From assembly GCF_009793335.1 (NCBI RefSeq), contig NZ_WING01000001.1, positions 1,860,001 through 1,924,000 on the forward strand: DNA of 64,000 nt. The letters run 5' to 3'. This DNA comes from Actinomadura sp. J1-007. Lineage in GTDB: Bacteria > Actinomycetota > Actinomycetes > Streptosporangiales > Streptosporangiaceae. Numbering within the stretch: position 1 is the stretch's first letter; the number at the start of each line of letters is the position of its first letter. Under the pieces are notes generated by a model that saw only the letters and a program-made list of their open reading frames with translations, was not told where the DNA came from and did no database searches. A program made the translations under genes and the position numbers. Below, piece by piece: positions 55,842 to 64,000 of the stretch.

Positions 55842-56816
55842 GTGGACGGCGCGCAGCGCACCCGCGCCTGGGGCGTGGGCCTCGCGGTGTTCTCCTCGGT
55901 CTGCTTCGGCGCGTCCGGACCGTTCGGCAAGGCCCTCATCGAGGCCGGTCTGAGCCCCCTGCAAGCGGTGTGGCTGCGGATCGCGACGGCTTCGCTCGTC
56001 CTGGTCCCGCTCGCGGCGTTCCTGCGGGGCCGCGCCCTGACCCGCGGCCTGCGCGCCCACCTCGCGCCGCTGCTCGGCTACGGAACGGCGGGCGTCGCGG
56101 GCGCCCAGGCGTTCTACTTCGTCGCCGCGTCCCGGCTGCCGGTGGGCGTGGCGATCCTGCTGGAGTTCAGCGGACCGGTCATCGTCCTGGCGTGGCTGCG
56201 GCTGGTCCGCCGCGTCCCGGTGCACCGCACCGCCGCCGCCGGCGTCGCGGTCGCCCTGACCGGGCTCACCCTGGTCGTACAGGTGTGGACCGGCCTGAGC
56301 CTCGACCCGGTCGGGCTGGCCGCCGGGTTCGGCGCGGCCGCCTGCCAGGCCGCCTACTTCCTCACCGTCGACCGCCTCGCCGGCCACGTCGCCCCCTTGG
56401 CCGTCACCACGTTCGGCATGGTCGTGGCGACCGCCGCGCTCACCGTCCTCGCCACCCCCTGGGCGATGCCCTGGGACGTGCTCCCCGCCCGGATCCCGTT
56501 CGCCGGGCACACCGCACCCGGCTGGGCCCTCGTCGCCTGGATCGGGCTGGTCAGCACCGTCCTCGCCTACCTGGCCGGCGTGGCCGGGCTGCAACGCCTG
56601 CCCGCGCAGGTCGGCGGCGCGATCTGCTACACCGAGGCGGTCGCCGTCGCGCTCATAGCCTGGGCCGTCCTCGGCGAACGCCTCTCCCCCGCACAGCTCC
56701 TCGGCGGCGCGATCGTCCTGACCGGCGCCTACATCGCCCAACGCGCCGCCGTCCCCCCTCCGGCCCACCCCACCCACCCACTCCCCGAGACCACCTCCCA
56801 AAACCCGTCCCCCTAA
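55842..56816 (+). CDS. EamA/RhtA-type drug/metabolite transporter
   Basis: The 324-residue protein has ten hydrophobic helices in two EamA repeats (SSVCFGASGPFGKALIEAG, LEFSGPVIVLAWLRL, ICYTEAVAVALIAWAVLGE), matching the RhtA-like threonine/homoserine exporters. The GTG at 55842 has GGGGAG five bases upstream; GTG 55836 is too close to that site. An amino-acid exporter beside an SHMT-like enzyme is an attractive pairing, but the genes are divergent and the link is inference. The tail is Pro/Thr-rich. Confidence 0.88.
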   Translation: MDGAQRTRAWGVGLAVFSSVCFGASGPFGKALIEAGLSPLQAVWLRIATASLVLVPLAAFLRGRALTRGLRAHLAPLLGYGTAGVAGAQAFYFVAASRLPVGVAILLEFSGPVIVLAWLRLVRRVPVHRTAAAGVAVALTGLTLVVQVWTGLSLDPVGLAAGFGAAACQAAYFLTVDRLAGHVAPLAVTTFGMVVATAALTVLATPWAMPWDVLPARIPFAGHTAPGWALVAWIGLVSTVLAYLAGVAGLQRLPAQVGGAICYTEAVAVALIAWAVLGERLSPAQLLGGAIVLTGAYIAQRAAVPPPAHPTHPLPETTSQNPSP

Positions 56817-56832
56817 CAGCCCCCTCCCCGAG

Positions 56833-57987
56833 TCAGCGGTCGCAGAGGGCCGTTTGGACGGCGGCCTTGATGTCGTCGCTCTGGGCGTCCGGCCCTCCGG
56901 GACCGAGGTTCACCATGACCGCCACCTGCTTGCCGTTGACGGTGGCGCCGGCGGCGGTCTCGAACCCGATGAAGTCGCCGGTGTGCCCCCAATAGAGGCC
57001 GCCGCAGGGCAGCGGAAAGCTTTCCAGCCCGAGTCCGTAGGCCCGCCCGTCTGTGCTGCCGGTCGAGCGGGTCTTCATCATCTGCCGCAGCTCGGGCCGG
57101 TGCAGCAGCTTGCCCCCCACGAGCGCACCGAAGAACTTGTTCAGGTCGGTACCGCTGGAGATGATCCCGCCGGCCGAGCCCCCGATCGTGGGGTTGACCG
57201 CGGTGACGTCGATGAGCGGCGCGTCCTTGCCCGGCCGGGCGTACCCGCGCGGATGCGGTCCGGGGATCGTCGTCTTGTCACCCGGCACGGAGGTCTCGGA
57301 CAGGTTGAGCGGCTTGATGATGCGCTTTTTGACCTCCTCGCCGTAGGTGTTGCGGGTCACCTTCTCGATGAGCATTCCCGCCAGCAGGTAGTTGGTGTTG
57401 GAGTAGCTCCAGCCCTTGCCGGGTTCCTCGAAGGTCGGCTCGTGCGCGAGCGCGGTTTTCAACAGGTCGCGCGCCTCGTAATGGACGAGGGGATTCTTGA
57501 GGACGTCCTGCGGCTTGATATAGGAGAGATAGTCGGGCAGGCCGCTGGTCTGCTGGAGCAAGTGGCGGACGGTGATCTTCCGTCCGTCGCCGCCGGGCCC
57601 TCGGACGACACCGGGAAGGTAGCGTTCCACCGGCGCGTCCAGAGCGACGCGCCGCTTGGCCACCTGCTGGAGCACGAGCGTCGCCGTGAACGACTTGGTC
57701 ATGCTCCCGATCCGGAACCTGCTGTCGCGAGGCACCGGCGCATGGCTCCTCACGTCCGCGACACCGCTGGTCAGCACCGAACTGCCGCGCCGGTTCCGTA
57801 CCTCGACGAGCGCTCCGGGCCCGCCGTCGACCGTGGTCAGCCGTTGCAGGATCGCCCGCAACCGAGCCTCGTCCCCGGCATGGGCGGACGCGGCCGCGGC
57901 GGAACCGGCGGCCGTGGCCGTGGCCGTGGCACCCGCCGCCACGGCCAGTGCGAGTGCGCCCTGTAGCGCACGCTTGTGCTTGATCAC
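56833..57987 (-). CDS. Secreted serine hydrolase, class C beta-lactamase/D-Ala carboxypeptidase family
   Basis: The 384-residue protein has a signal peptide (about 1-37) and the penicillin-recognising motifs SMTKSFTATL (Ser and Lys), SYSNTNYLLAG (YSN) and WGHTGDFIGF (HTG). It resembles R61-type D-alanyl-D-alanine carboxypeptidases and esterase-like relatives. The GTG start has AAGGGGG upstream. It may trim peptidoglycan or hydrolyse esters; the distinction needs assays. It is convergent with the EamA gene, only 16 bases away. Confidence 0.9.
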   Translation of the reverse strand: MIKHKRALQGALALAVAAGATATATAAGSAAAASAHAGDEARLRAILQRLTTVDGGPGALVEVRNRRGSSVLTSGVADVRSHAPVPRDSRFRIGSMTKSFTATLVLQQVAKRRVALDAPVERYLPGVVRGPGGDGRKITVRHLLQQTSGLPDYLSYIKPQDVLKNPLVHYEARDLLKTALAHEPTFEEPGKGWSYSNTNYLLAGMLIEKVTRNTYGEEVKKRIIKPLNLSETSVPGDKTTIPGPHPRGYARPGKDAPLIDVTAVNPTIGGSAGGIISSGTDLNKFFGALVGGKLLHRPELRQMMKTRSTGSTDGRAYGLGLESFPLPCGGLYWGHTGDFIGFETAAGATVNGKQVAVMVNLGPGGPDAQSDDIKAAVQTALCDR

Positions 57988-58385
57988 GTGGACCCCCTTG
58001 ATCGTTCCGGGCCATCACGCTAGGGACCGCGCCGTCCGACAGGCTTCACCCGCGAGAGCCAATATCCGCCTCATACAGAAGGTGGACGCCAGCCATTCGA
58101 CTCAAGACCGCCCCAGTGAGAACGAATGCCATCCCGTCTTCTCCCCCCTGCTTACGCTGCCCACAGCGCAAGCAGCCCATTCCCCGAGGAGCCCGCCGGC
58201 CGCCCCCGTCTCGCCTCGTCCTAATCGGCTCCCAAGCTCGGCACCATTCCCATCGCGCTGACCATTGACCTGGTATTGGAATAGCAGCCGCTGCGGACAG
58301 CCAGTGCCCGCAGCGACCGACCGCGGGTCCCGGCCCGCCACACTGCCCGACGTACCGGACCGTCCGGAACGACGCGGTCACACCA

Positions 58386-58440
58386 CCCGCGACACCCGAG
58401 ACACCCGAGACACCCGCGACACCCCGCGACACCCGCAACA
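58386..58440. repeat. 9-bp tandem repeat array (CCCGNGACA units)
   Basis: Six consecutive units of CCCG(C/A)(G/A)ACA with one extra C in the fifth occupy 58386-58440. The array lies within the 581-base space (57988-58568) between two serine hydrolase genes on the same strand. No gene or RNA is apparent in this gap; the repeats and the terminator downstream are the only features I see. Confidence 0.75.
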
Positions 58441-58511
58441 CCGCCCAGGAGACCGCCTCCGTCCTCCCCTCCGACCACGGACGAGGCCCCGACGCGGACA
58501 GGCTCGGATAG

Positions 58512-58543
58512 CGAAGAAGACCCTGCCGGCAGGGCCTTCTTCG
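58512..58543. terminator. Strong hairpin terminator after the NylB-like gene
   Basis: CGAAGAAG (58512-58519) pairs with CTTCTTCG (58536-58543), and inside it CCCTGC pairs with GCAGGG, with one unpaired base per side and a 2-base tip. TTTCTC follows on the plus strand. It lies 25 bases beyond the stop of the minus-strand NylB-like gene and probably terminates that transcript, although the T-rich tail is on the other side. Confidence 0.8.
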
Positions 58544-58568
58544 TTTCTCGCTCCGGTGCTTTGCGGTG

Positions 58569-59747
58569 TTACGGGGTCTTGGCCACCGCGTCGGCGACGG
58601 CGCGGAAGGCGGGGAGGGCCTCGGCCATATGGGGTGCGGAGTTGAGGTCCTGGCTGGTCTTGACGATGACGACATCGCGCTTGGGCGAGACGTAGATGAA
58701 CTGGCCGAGGATGCCGATGGCGGCGTAGTCGCCGTCGTCGCCGAGCCACCACTGGTTGCCGTAGCCGTAGGCGTTCTCGGGGCTGTCGGGCTTGCCGGGG
58801 ACGAGCCGGTGCGGCTGGAGGTACGGCTTGGACGCGGTGGTCGAGTCGTTGATCCACCCGGTGGGGATGACCTGGCGGCCTCCGGCGCGGCCGCCGCGCA
58901 GGTAGAGCAGGCCGAAACGGGCGAAGTCGCGGACGGTCGCGTGGTAGCAGCAGTAGCCGATGTCGCTGCCCTGGTAGTCGCGGCCCATCAGCAGCGGGGA
59001 CTGCATTCCGGCGGGACGCCAGATCTTGTCGCCGACGTAGGCGGCCAAGGGCTTGCCGGTGGCCTTGGTGACGAGCCAGCCGAGGACGAAGGTGTTCATG
59101 GAGTCGTAGTTCCAGCGGGTTCCCGGCTGGAAGTCGCGTTCGGCCTCGCGGGCCTGGGTGGTGAGCGGCGTGCCCAGGACCATGCGGATCGTGGTGGCGG
59201 TCGATCCTTTGAGGGGGTTGGTGTAGTCGGTCTCGTCGTACTTGTGGCCGGACGCCATTTGCAGGACGTCCTCGATCGAGACGCCGTCGTAGCCGGTGCC
59301 GCGCAGCTCGGGGACGTACCTGGTCACCGGGTCGCGGACCGACTCGATCTTGCCGTCGGCGATGGCGGCCCCGACGGCGGTGGCGGTGATGGACTTGCCG
59401 ACCGACCAGGAGTTGAACCGGCTGGAGGCGTTGTAGCCCGAGAAGTACCGCTCGTCGACGACCGTCCCGCCGTGCAGGACCAGGTAGCCGAGCGTGGAGG
59501 ACCGCTTGAGGAAATCGTCCAGAGACCTGTTCTTGCCCTGATAGTTGAACGTCGGATTGAACCGCTGCGGCTTGGTCGGAAGCGGCTCTGGGCGGTCGGA
59601 GGCCGCGACGGTCGTCGTCGAGTAGAACGGCACGTGCGGCAGCAGCGGCAGGGGCAGCGGGTCGTCGGCCGCACGGGCCGGCGCCGACAGCACCGAGGCC
59701 AGCAGAACAGCCGCCGAAGCCGCCGCCGCGGCACCTCGTCTGAACAT
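58569..59747 (-). CDS. Secreted serine hydrolase, NylB-like (6-aminohexanoate-dimer hydrolase family)
   Basis: The 392-residue protein has a signal peptide (about 1-27) and an SxxK motif in FNSWSVGKSITATAVG, followed by WNYDSMNTFVLGW and GYCCYHATVRDFARFGLLYL. The C-terminal GILGQFIYVSPKRDVVIV is typical of NylB-type beta-lactamase-fold hydrolases. These hydrolyse short amide or ester oligomers. The promoter contains a perfect palindrome, so it is probably repressor-controlled. The ATG at 59747 gives a short leader with GGAGAG. Confidence 0.88.
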   Translation of the reverse strand: MFRRGAAAAASAAVLLASVLSAPARAADDPLPLPLLPHVPFYSTTTVAASDRPEPLPTKPQRFNPTFNYQGKNRSLDDFLKRSSTLGYLVLHGGTVVDERYFSGYNASSRFNSWSVGKSITATAVGAAIADGKIESVRDPVTRYVPELRGTGYDGVSIEDVLQMASGHKYDETDYTNPLKGSTATTIRMVLGTPLTTQAREAERDFQPGTRWNYDSMNTFVLGWLVTKATGKPLAAYVGDKIWRPAGMQSPLLMGRDYQGSDIGYCCYHATVRDFARFGLLYLRGGRAGGRQVIPTGWINDSTTASKPYLQPHRLVPGKPDSPENAYGYGNQWWLGDDGDYAAIGILGQFIYVSPKRDVVIVKTSQDLNSAPHMAEALPAFRAVADAVAKTP

Positions 59748-59777
59748 CGAACTCTCCGTTCGCTGGGGGGTGCATGG

Positions 59778-59807
59778 ATGAAAACAGCTAAGCACCAGTG
59801 GTGTCAA
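59778..59807 (-). promoter_or_regulatory. Promoter with embedded CACCAGTGGTG palindrome
   Basis: On the minus strand TTGACA (59807-59802) and TTTCAT (59783-59778) are 18 bases apart. The palindrome CACCA-G-TGGTG (59793-59803) overlaps the -35 box and spacer. A repressor bound there would block polymerase. It drives the NylB-like hydrolase, whose ATG is about 24 bases beyond the predicted start site. Confidence 0.55.
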
Positions 59808-59998
59808 CGCTGGTTTTAACGCCCGTCGCACCCTCGCAGCCGATGACCGTCCCGGCCCCTCCGCCGACGCGTCCACGCCGTCCCCTCGCCCTTCCTCACC
59901 CAAGTGACAAAGGACGTGACGATGCGCCCCCACAGCCTTGCTCCGGTCTGAAAGTCAGTGATGACCGCGCTCTCCTGGCGCGTCCGACCGGACAGGAC

Positions 59999-60469
59999 CT
60001 AGCCCGCGGAACCGAGGAGTTCGTTTCCGCGGCGAGCGATCTCTTCCGGCGGGACGTCTTCCCGCTGGGTGAGGAACGCCCACACGTGCCCGAAGGGGTC
60101 CCTGATCATGACCTGCCTGGCTCCATAGAACATGTCCGCGGGCGCCTGGAGGGACTCGGCACCGGCATCGAGCGCCCGCGCGTAGAGCACATCGACGTCC
60201 TCAACGAAGACATGCAGGGCGACCGTCGTGCCACCCGCCCGAGCGGGGCTCTGGAAAGGAGCCTCCGCATCGCCCACCATGATGACGGAGCCGCCGATGC
60301 TGATCTCGGCGTGCATGATGCTCCCATCGGGACCGGCGATCCGGAAGAGCTCCTGCGCGCCGAAGGCCCGGGCATAAAACGAGATCGCCGCGTCCGCGCC
60401 GTCCACCATGACGTGAGCGATGGCGGCGTATCCGTAGCGGTCGGGAATGCGGCGAGTATCGGTGTTCAT
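59999..60469 (-). CDS. VOC family (glyoxalase/PhnB-like) protein
   Basis: The 156-residue protein has two beta-alpha-beta-beta-beta VOC half-domains: AIAHVMVDGADAAISFYARAFGAQE, then VALHVFVEDVDVLYARALDAG and MIRDPFGHVWAFLTQ. This is the PhnB/glyoxalase-like subgroup, which may bind metal and act on small electrophiles or confer resistance. It is single and lies between the NylB-like gene and an MFS transporter, all on the minus strand. The function is unknown. Confidence 0.88.
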   Translation of the reverse strand: MNTDTRRIPDRYGYAAIAHVMVDGADAAISFYARAFGAQELFRIAGPDGSIMHAEISIGGSVIMVGDAEAPFQSPARAGGTTVALHVFVEDVDVLYARALDAGAESLQAPADMFYGARQVMIRDPFGHVWAFLTQREDVPPEEIARRGNELLGSAG

Positions 60470-60688
60470 CGTGTTGCCCCTGCTCTCAATGGTGTCCAGC
60501 TTCGTTCACCAGCCTGCAAGCACCGGCATGAGCGCCGCATCCGTCAACTGACCGGACCTCCTGCTGGACGCGACCGAACACCTAGCACCCGCCGTACGAC
60601 CCCATGCCCCGGCAGCCCGCGCCGCCAGCCTCCAACCGCCCAAGGAGCGGGGCCGCTCGAAGGCGACCCCGCGATCTCGGACGTGGGG

Positions 60689-62113
60689 TCAGGCGTCGAC
60701 GGCCTCCCGAACGGGTTCGGCGACCGCAGGACGACGCGTTCGCAGGGTGATGAGGGCGAGAACGGCTCCGGCCAGAGCGACCCCGGCGGCGCCGAGGAAG
60801 GCCGCTTGAAAGCCTTCGGTCAGCGCGGCCGGATCGCTGAGCTCGTCCGCCCCCTGCGAGGTGGCCAGCGCCGTGATGACCGCGAGGCCGATGGCGGAGC
60901 CGATCTGGTAGGTGGTGTTCACGATCCCCGAGGCGAGCCCGGCCCGGTCCGGGGTGACGCCACCGATCGCGGCCATGGTGGCGGGGATGAAGACCAGCGA
61001 CATCCCGACGGCCGAGATGAGCGAGCCGGGCAGGACGTCGGTGAGGAACCCGCCGGTGGGCTCGATCAGCGACAGCACGCCCAGCCCTGCGGCCAGCACG
61101 GCGAGCCCGGTGACGATGAGGGGCCGGGTGCCGAAGCGGGCGATGAGCCGTCCGGTGACGGTGACCATGAGCAGCATCATCAGCGCCGTCATGGGGACCA
61201 GCGCCCCGCCGCTGGAGAACGCCCCGTACCCGAGGACCTGCTGAAGGTAGAGGTTGAGGAAGTACCACATGGGGATCCACGCGGCGCCCAGCAGGACCAT
61301 GGACAGGTTCGCGGCGGCCAGGTCGGGGGTGCGCCAGATCGCCAGGGGCATGAGCGGGTTGCGCAGGGAGCGCTGGACGGCCACGAACGCGGCCAGAAGC
61401 AGCACCGCCCCGCCCAGCCGCAGGAGGGTGTTCGACGAACTCCAGCCCTCTTCGGGAGCTTGGACGATCGCGTACACCGCCAGGGCCAGACCCGCCGTGA
61501 CGGCTGCCCCGCCGAGCACATCGAGCCCGGTACGGCGCCCGGGCACCGCGGGAAGCAGGAACGGGACGACCGCGAGGATCACCAGCCCGATCGGGACGTA
61601 GATGATGAACACCCACGGCCAGCTCAGCCATTCGGTGATCACTCCGCCGAGGAACACGCCCGCGGTCCCGCCCGCCGGGGCGGCGGCGCCGTAGAAGGCC
61701 ATGGCCTTGGACAGTTCCTTCGGCTGACCGGAGAACAGCACCATCAGCAGGGTCATCGCAGCAGGTGCGATGAGCGCGGAGCCCACGCCCTGGACGGCAC
61801 GGCCCGCGACCTCCACGGCCGCGCCGTTCGCCGCGGCGGCCATGACCGAGCCGCCGATGAGAACGAGCCAGCCGGCCACGAAGACCCGGCGTGCGCCGAG
61901 CAGGTCCGAGAGCCGTCCGCCGAGCAGAAGCAGCCCGCCGAAGGCGACCACGTAGGCGTTGAACACCCATTGCAGCCCGCCGGGACTGAACCCGAGGTCG
62001 CGCTGCATCCCGGGCAGGGCCACGCCGATGATCGAGGTGTCCATGATCACCATGAACTGGGCGGCGGCGAGCGCGGCGAGCGCCCACCAGCGCCTGGGGT
62101 CGGGGGAGGACAT
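60689..62113 (-). CDS. DHA2-family MFS multidrug efflux transporter
   Basis: The 474-residue protein has about fourteen membrane helices and the DHA2 signature elements FMVIMDTSIIGVALPGMQRDLG, GGRLSDLLGARRVF and GLASGIVNTTYQIGSAIG. It should export drugs using proton motive force. AAAGGAA precedes the ATG at 62113. Its promoter has a 19-base spacer and a nearby CCCCGGGG palindrome, which suggests metal- or ligand-responsive control. No local regulator gene is present. Confidence 0.9.
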   Translation of the reverse strand: MSSPDPRRWWALAALAAAQFMVIMDTSIIGVALPGMQRDLGFSPGGLQWVFNAYVVAFGGLLLLGGRLSDLLGARRVFVAGWLVLIGGSVMAAAANGAAVEVAGRAVQGVGSALIAPAAMTLLMVLFSGQPKELSKAMAFYGAAAPAGGTAGVFLGGVITEWLSWPWVFIIYVPIGLVILAVVPFLLPAVPGRRTGLDVLGGAAVTAGLALAVYAIVQAPEEGWSSSNTLLRLGGAVLLLAAFVAVQRSLRNPLMPLAIWRTPDLAAANLSMVLLGAAWIPMWYFLNLYLQQVLGYGAFSSGGALVPMTALMMLLMVTVTGRLIARFGTRPLIVTGLAVLAAGLGVLSLIEPTGGFLTDVLPGSLISAVGMSLVFIPATMAAIGGVTPDRAGLASGIVNTTYQIGSAIGLAVITALATSQGADELSDPAALTEGFQAAFLGAAGVALAGAVLALITLRTRRPAVAEPVREAVDA

Positions 62114-62255
62114 GACGCGGTTCCTTTCGCATCCATGGCGACGCCGGCGGCGGGGACCGCCGGCACGGTCGATCGAGGTCAGGACGACGACCGCGAGGGG
62201 ATCTCCGCGCTCACGGTCAGAACTCGCCACCACTCAGCCGCACATGTCCGTCTCC

Positions 62256-62273
62256 TATACACCCCGGGGGTAT
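62256..62273. promoter_or_regulatory. ATAC-ACCCCGGGGG-TAT imperfect palindrome at the MFS start site
   Basis: The 18-base element TATACACCCCGGGGGTAT is a near-perfect palindrome placed at or just after the predicted start of the DHA2 transporter transcript. G-tract palindromes flanked by AT are typical of CsoR/RcnR-family metal repressor sites; this is a comparison from general knowledge. Confidence 0.5.
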
Positions 62274-62282
62274 CGACGAGGA

Positions 62283-62313
62283 AATATACCCCCCTCCCGT
62301 TTATCCCTGTCAA
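62283..62313 (-). promoter_or_regulatory. TTGACA-N19-TATATT promoter of the DHA2 transporter
   Basis: On the minus strand TTGACA (62313-62308) and TATATT (62288-62283) are both near-consensus but 19 bases apart, a spacing seen at MerR-type activated promoters. The leader to the ATG at 62113 is about 160 bases. The rest of the 613-base spacer (62114-62726) includes an AT-rich stretch at about 62470-62660 with no gene seen. Confidence 0.5.
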
Positions 62314-62726
62314 GCGAGCCCCCAGCCGCACTCGCGTCCCCACCACACCCCCGGGCCACCCCGCGACATCCACCGCCTGATCACCGAGGCCCGCCCCCGC
62401 GCGACCACCCCCACTGCCCCCGCCGTCCTCGCCTCCTGCGGAGCGCCGGGCGCTAACCCGGCCGGGGAGTCCCGTGCTAGCAAAAATTGCATCAGTCACC
62501 GGAACCAATCAAAGCCTGCCACTTCTCCCTTCACAGGCTCGACTGCCCGAATTATCGTGCGCGAGGAAACTCAAGAAAACGCATTGCAACAAATTTGAGG
62601 CGATCCCTGGTTTTCTGCCCATCGGCGGGACACTTCAGGGCCAACGTCTAAGGTCGACTCAGAGCGCGTACCCTCTCTCACCCAAGGCCGGACGGAACGA
62701 ACGTCATCGACAGGAGGTGCGGCGAG

Positions 62727-63961
62727 GTGGACGAGGCCGCGGGAGCCGCACCCGGCTACCGGCAACTTCTTGCGCCACCTGGCGTTCCACGGCTGTTCGC
62801 TGGGGCGCTGATCGGCCGGATGTCCATAGGGACGATCCCCGTCGGAGTCGTGCTGTTCGTCAACGCATCGGCATCGTTGTCCACTGCGGGCCTGGCGATG
62901 GCGGCGTACTCGATCGGCACCGTGGTCGCAGGCCCGGTCCGTTCCTGGGCGTCCGTCCGGCTGGGACACCGAACGGCGCTGCTGATCATGTCCGTGCTGA
63001 GCGGCACGGCGTTGCTGCTGATGCTGCCGGCCGGTGCTTGGACCAACCAGCCGTGGCCCTTCCTCATCCTGATGGGCGTGGCCGGGTGCGCTTCGCCGCC
63101 TTTCGGCGCGCTTATGAGAGTCGGGTGGTCGCGCAAACTGCCCGAGCAATGGCTGCCACGGGCCTTCGGCCTGGACTCGATCGTCGAGGAGACGACACTG
63201 GTCCTCGGGCCGTTGGTCGCAGCAGGAATGGTCGCCCTGAAGGGTGCCGGGCTGGCAGTGCTGGCCGGTGGAGCCATTTGCGTAACGGGCGGCCTTCTGA
63301 TGTCTTCCGCCGCGGACGCACGGCACGGGACGACCGCCGAACAAAAGGCGGTCGGGGGTCAGAGCATGGCAGCGGCCGTGACCCGAGTGAGGTGGATGCT
63401 CGTGGTCTTCATGGGCGTTGGCTACACGGTCGGCGCGATCGAAGTCATCGTCCCCGCCGTCGCAGAAAGAAGCGGCCACGCTTCGTTGTCGGGCGGTCTG
63501 CTCGCTGTTTTCGCCCTGGGCAGCGCCTTCGCAGCCTTCCTCTATGGTCGGCGCACCTGGCGGTCGGACGCCCGTGGCCGCTTCATGGTCCTGAGCCTTG
63601 CCATGGCGGTCGGCGCGATGGCGATGGCGGCCGCCGACGGCCTGCCCCTCGCCGGGGGCGCCTGCTGATGTTGGTCGGCGCCGCGATGGGCCCGGCGGTC
63701 CTTACCGCGTACCTGCTGGCCGACACGCTCGCATCCAGCGCCGCGGCCAAGACGCACACGGCCATTCTCACCGGAGTGGCGTGCAACGCCGGAGCCGGCA
63801 TCGGCGCCGCCCTCGCCGGCACGGCCGTGACCACCTTCGATACAGGCCGCGCCTTCGCCCTCACCGGCATCATCGCCGCGGCCCTCACCATTGTCGGATG
63901 CCTGGTGTTCATGCACGACAGGAAGCGAATCAACCCGCACGGCAACTCGGCAGACGACTGA
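62727..63961 (+). CDS. MFS transporter, one-base frameshift
   Basis: The protein has twelve predicted helices with the MFS layout (FAGALIGRMSIGTIPVGVVLF, SVRLGHRTALLIMSVL). The frame breaks at the GGGGG run 63654-63658, where the open frame ends at GLPLAGGAC. One added G restores GGRLLMLVGAAMGPAV and the final two helices, ending MHDRKRINPHGNSADD, for a corrected 411 residues. AGGAGG precedes the GTG start. Base composition is slightly lower in GC than most of the window. Substrate unknown. Confidence 0.82.
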
Positions 63962-64000
63962 GACCGATCCGGGCGGCACTGATGGCGTTGACGACGCCAG

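Noticed and set aside
58265..58645. Open frame across the 9-bp repeats and terminator
   Set aside because: It runs through a terminator hairpin into the end of the NylB-like gene and encodes only repeat-derived Arg/Asp/Thr sequence.
62114..62233. Longer N-terminus for the DHA2 transporter from GTG at 62233
   Set aside because: It adds about 40 Arg/Gly/Asp-rich residues without a ribosome site, whereas the ATG at 62113 has AAAGGAA and starts right before helix 1.
1..64000. tRNA, rRNA or riboswitch genes
   Set aside because: I scanned intergenic regions by eye and saw no cloverleaf with a CCA-end pattern, rRNA segment or recognisable riboswitch core; a covariance-model search could still find small RNAs.

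Overview
The window reads as chromosomal DNA of a very high-GC actinobacterium. Supporting signs are many GTG/TTG starts, stop/start overlaps of the ATGA or GTGA type, an F420-type luciferase-like oxidoreductase, paired PASTA-less Ser/Thr kinases, a SigE-type sigma factor, fused PabA-PabB, MmyB-type regulators and TACCCT-like -10 boxes. A Streptosporangiales-like member (for example an Actinomadura relative) is my best guess, but this is inference. No rRNA, tRNA, CRISPR array or insertion sequence was recognised.

Layout. 0-2 kb: a CorA-type channel and a DinB-like protein. 2-8 kb: a beta-lactam-themed block with a lipoprotein class A beta-lactamase, an MFS exporter, a MecA-like transpeptidase, a divergent LysR regulator and a second class A-like serine hydrolase. 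8-16 kb: two tandem Ser/Thr kinases with Cys-containing extracellular domains, a double AAA ATPase of the CbxX/CfqX type, and an unusual ArdC/zincin-remnant/DnaG-TOPRIM fusion. 16-23.5 kb: an amidase, an acyltransferase, fused aminodeoxychorismate synthase, and a DsbA-like/CcdA-like/TatA set. 23.5-29.6 kb: a MacA-MacB-like efflux operon with a repeat-containing lipoprotein, divergent from a response regulator/histidine kinase pair. 29.6-36 kb: a berberine-bridge-type oxidoreductase, DNA polymerase I, a MOSC protein, and a SigE-family sigma factor coupled to a membrane protein. 36-44 kb: an F420-type oxidoreductase, a secreted copper monooxygenase (AA10) with its own promoter and operator, a LysR/metallo-hydrolase pair, a RlaP-like nucleotidyltransferase, and an APH(6)-like kinase. 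43.5-51 kb: a GAF-SpoIIE phosphatase, an MmyB-type regulator with a short-chain dehydrogenase, and a stress set (HesB-like protein, catalase, dehydrogenase). 51.5-64 kb: an MMPL transporter, a divergent SHMT, an EamA transporter, two serine hydrolases, a VOC protein and two MFS transporters.

The most important technical observation is that eight genes carry nine frameshifts. Each one is repaired by adding one G (or C) to a short G/C run, and no example needs a base removed. This looks like systematic homopolymer under-calling rather than nine real mutations, so these genes are annotated as frameshifted CDS and not as biological pseudogenes.

The most interesting biological candidates are the ArdC/zincin-remnant/TOPRIM fusion beside a double AAA ATPase and twin kinases, the beta-lactam cassette with a palindromic divergent operator, the AA10 monooxygenase promoter with a palindrome at its start site, and an SHMT homologue with several changed active-site residues.
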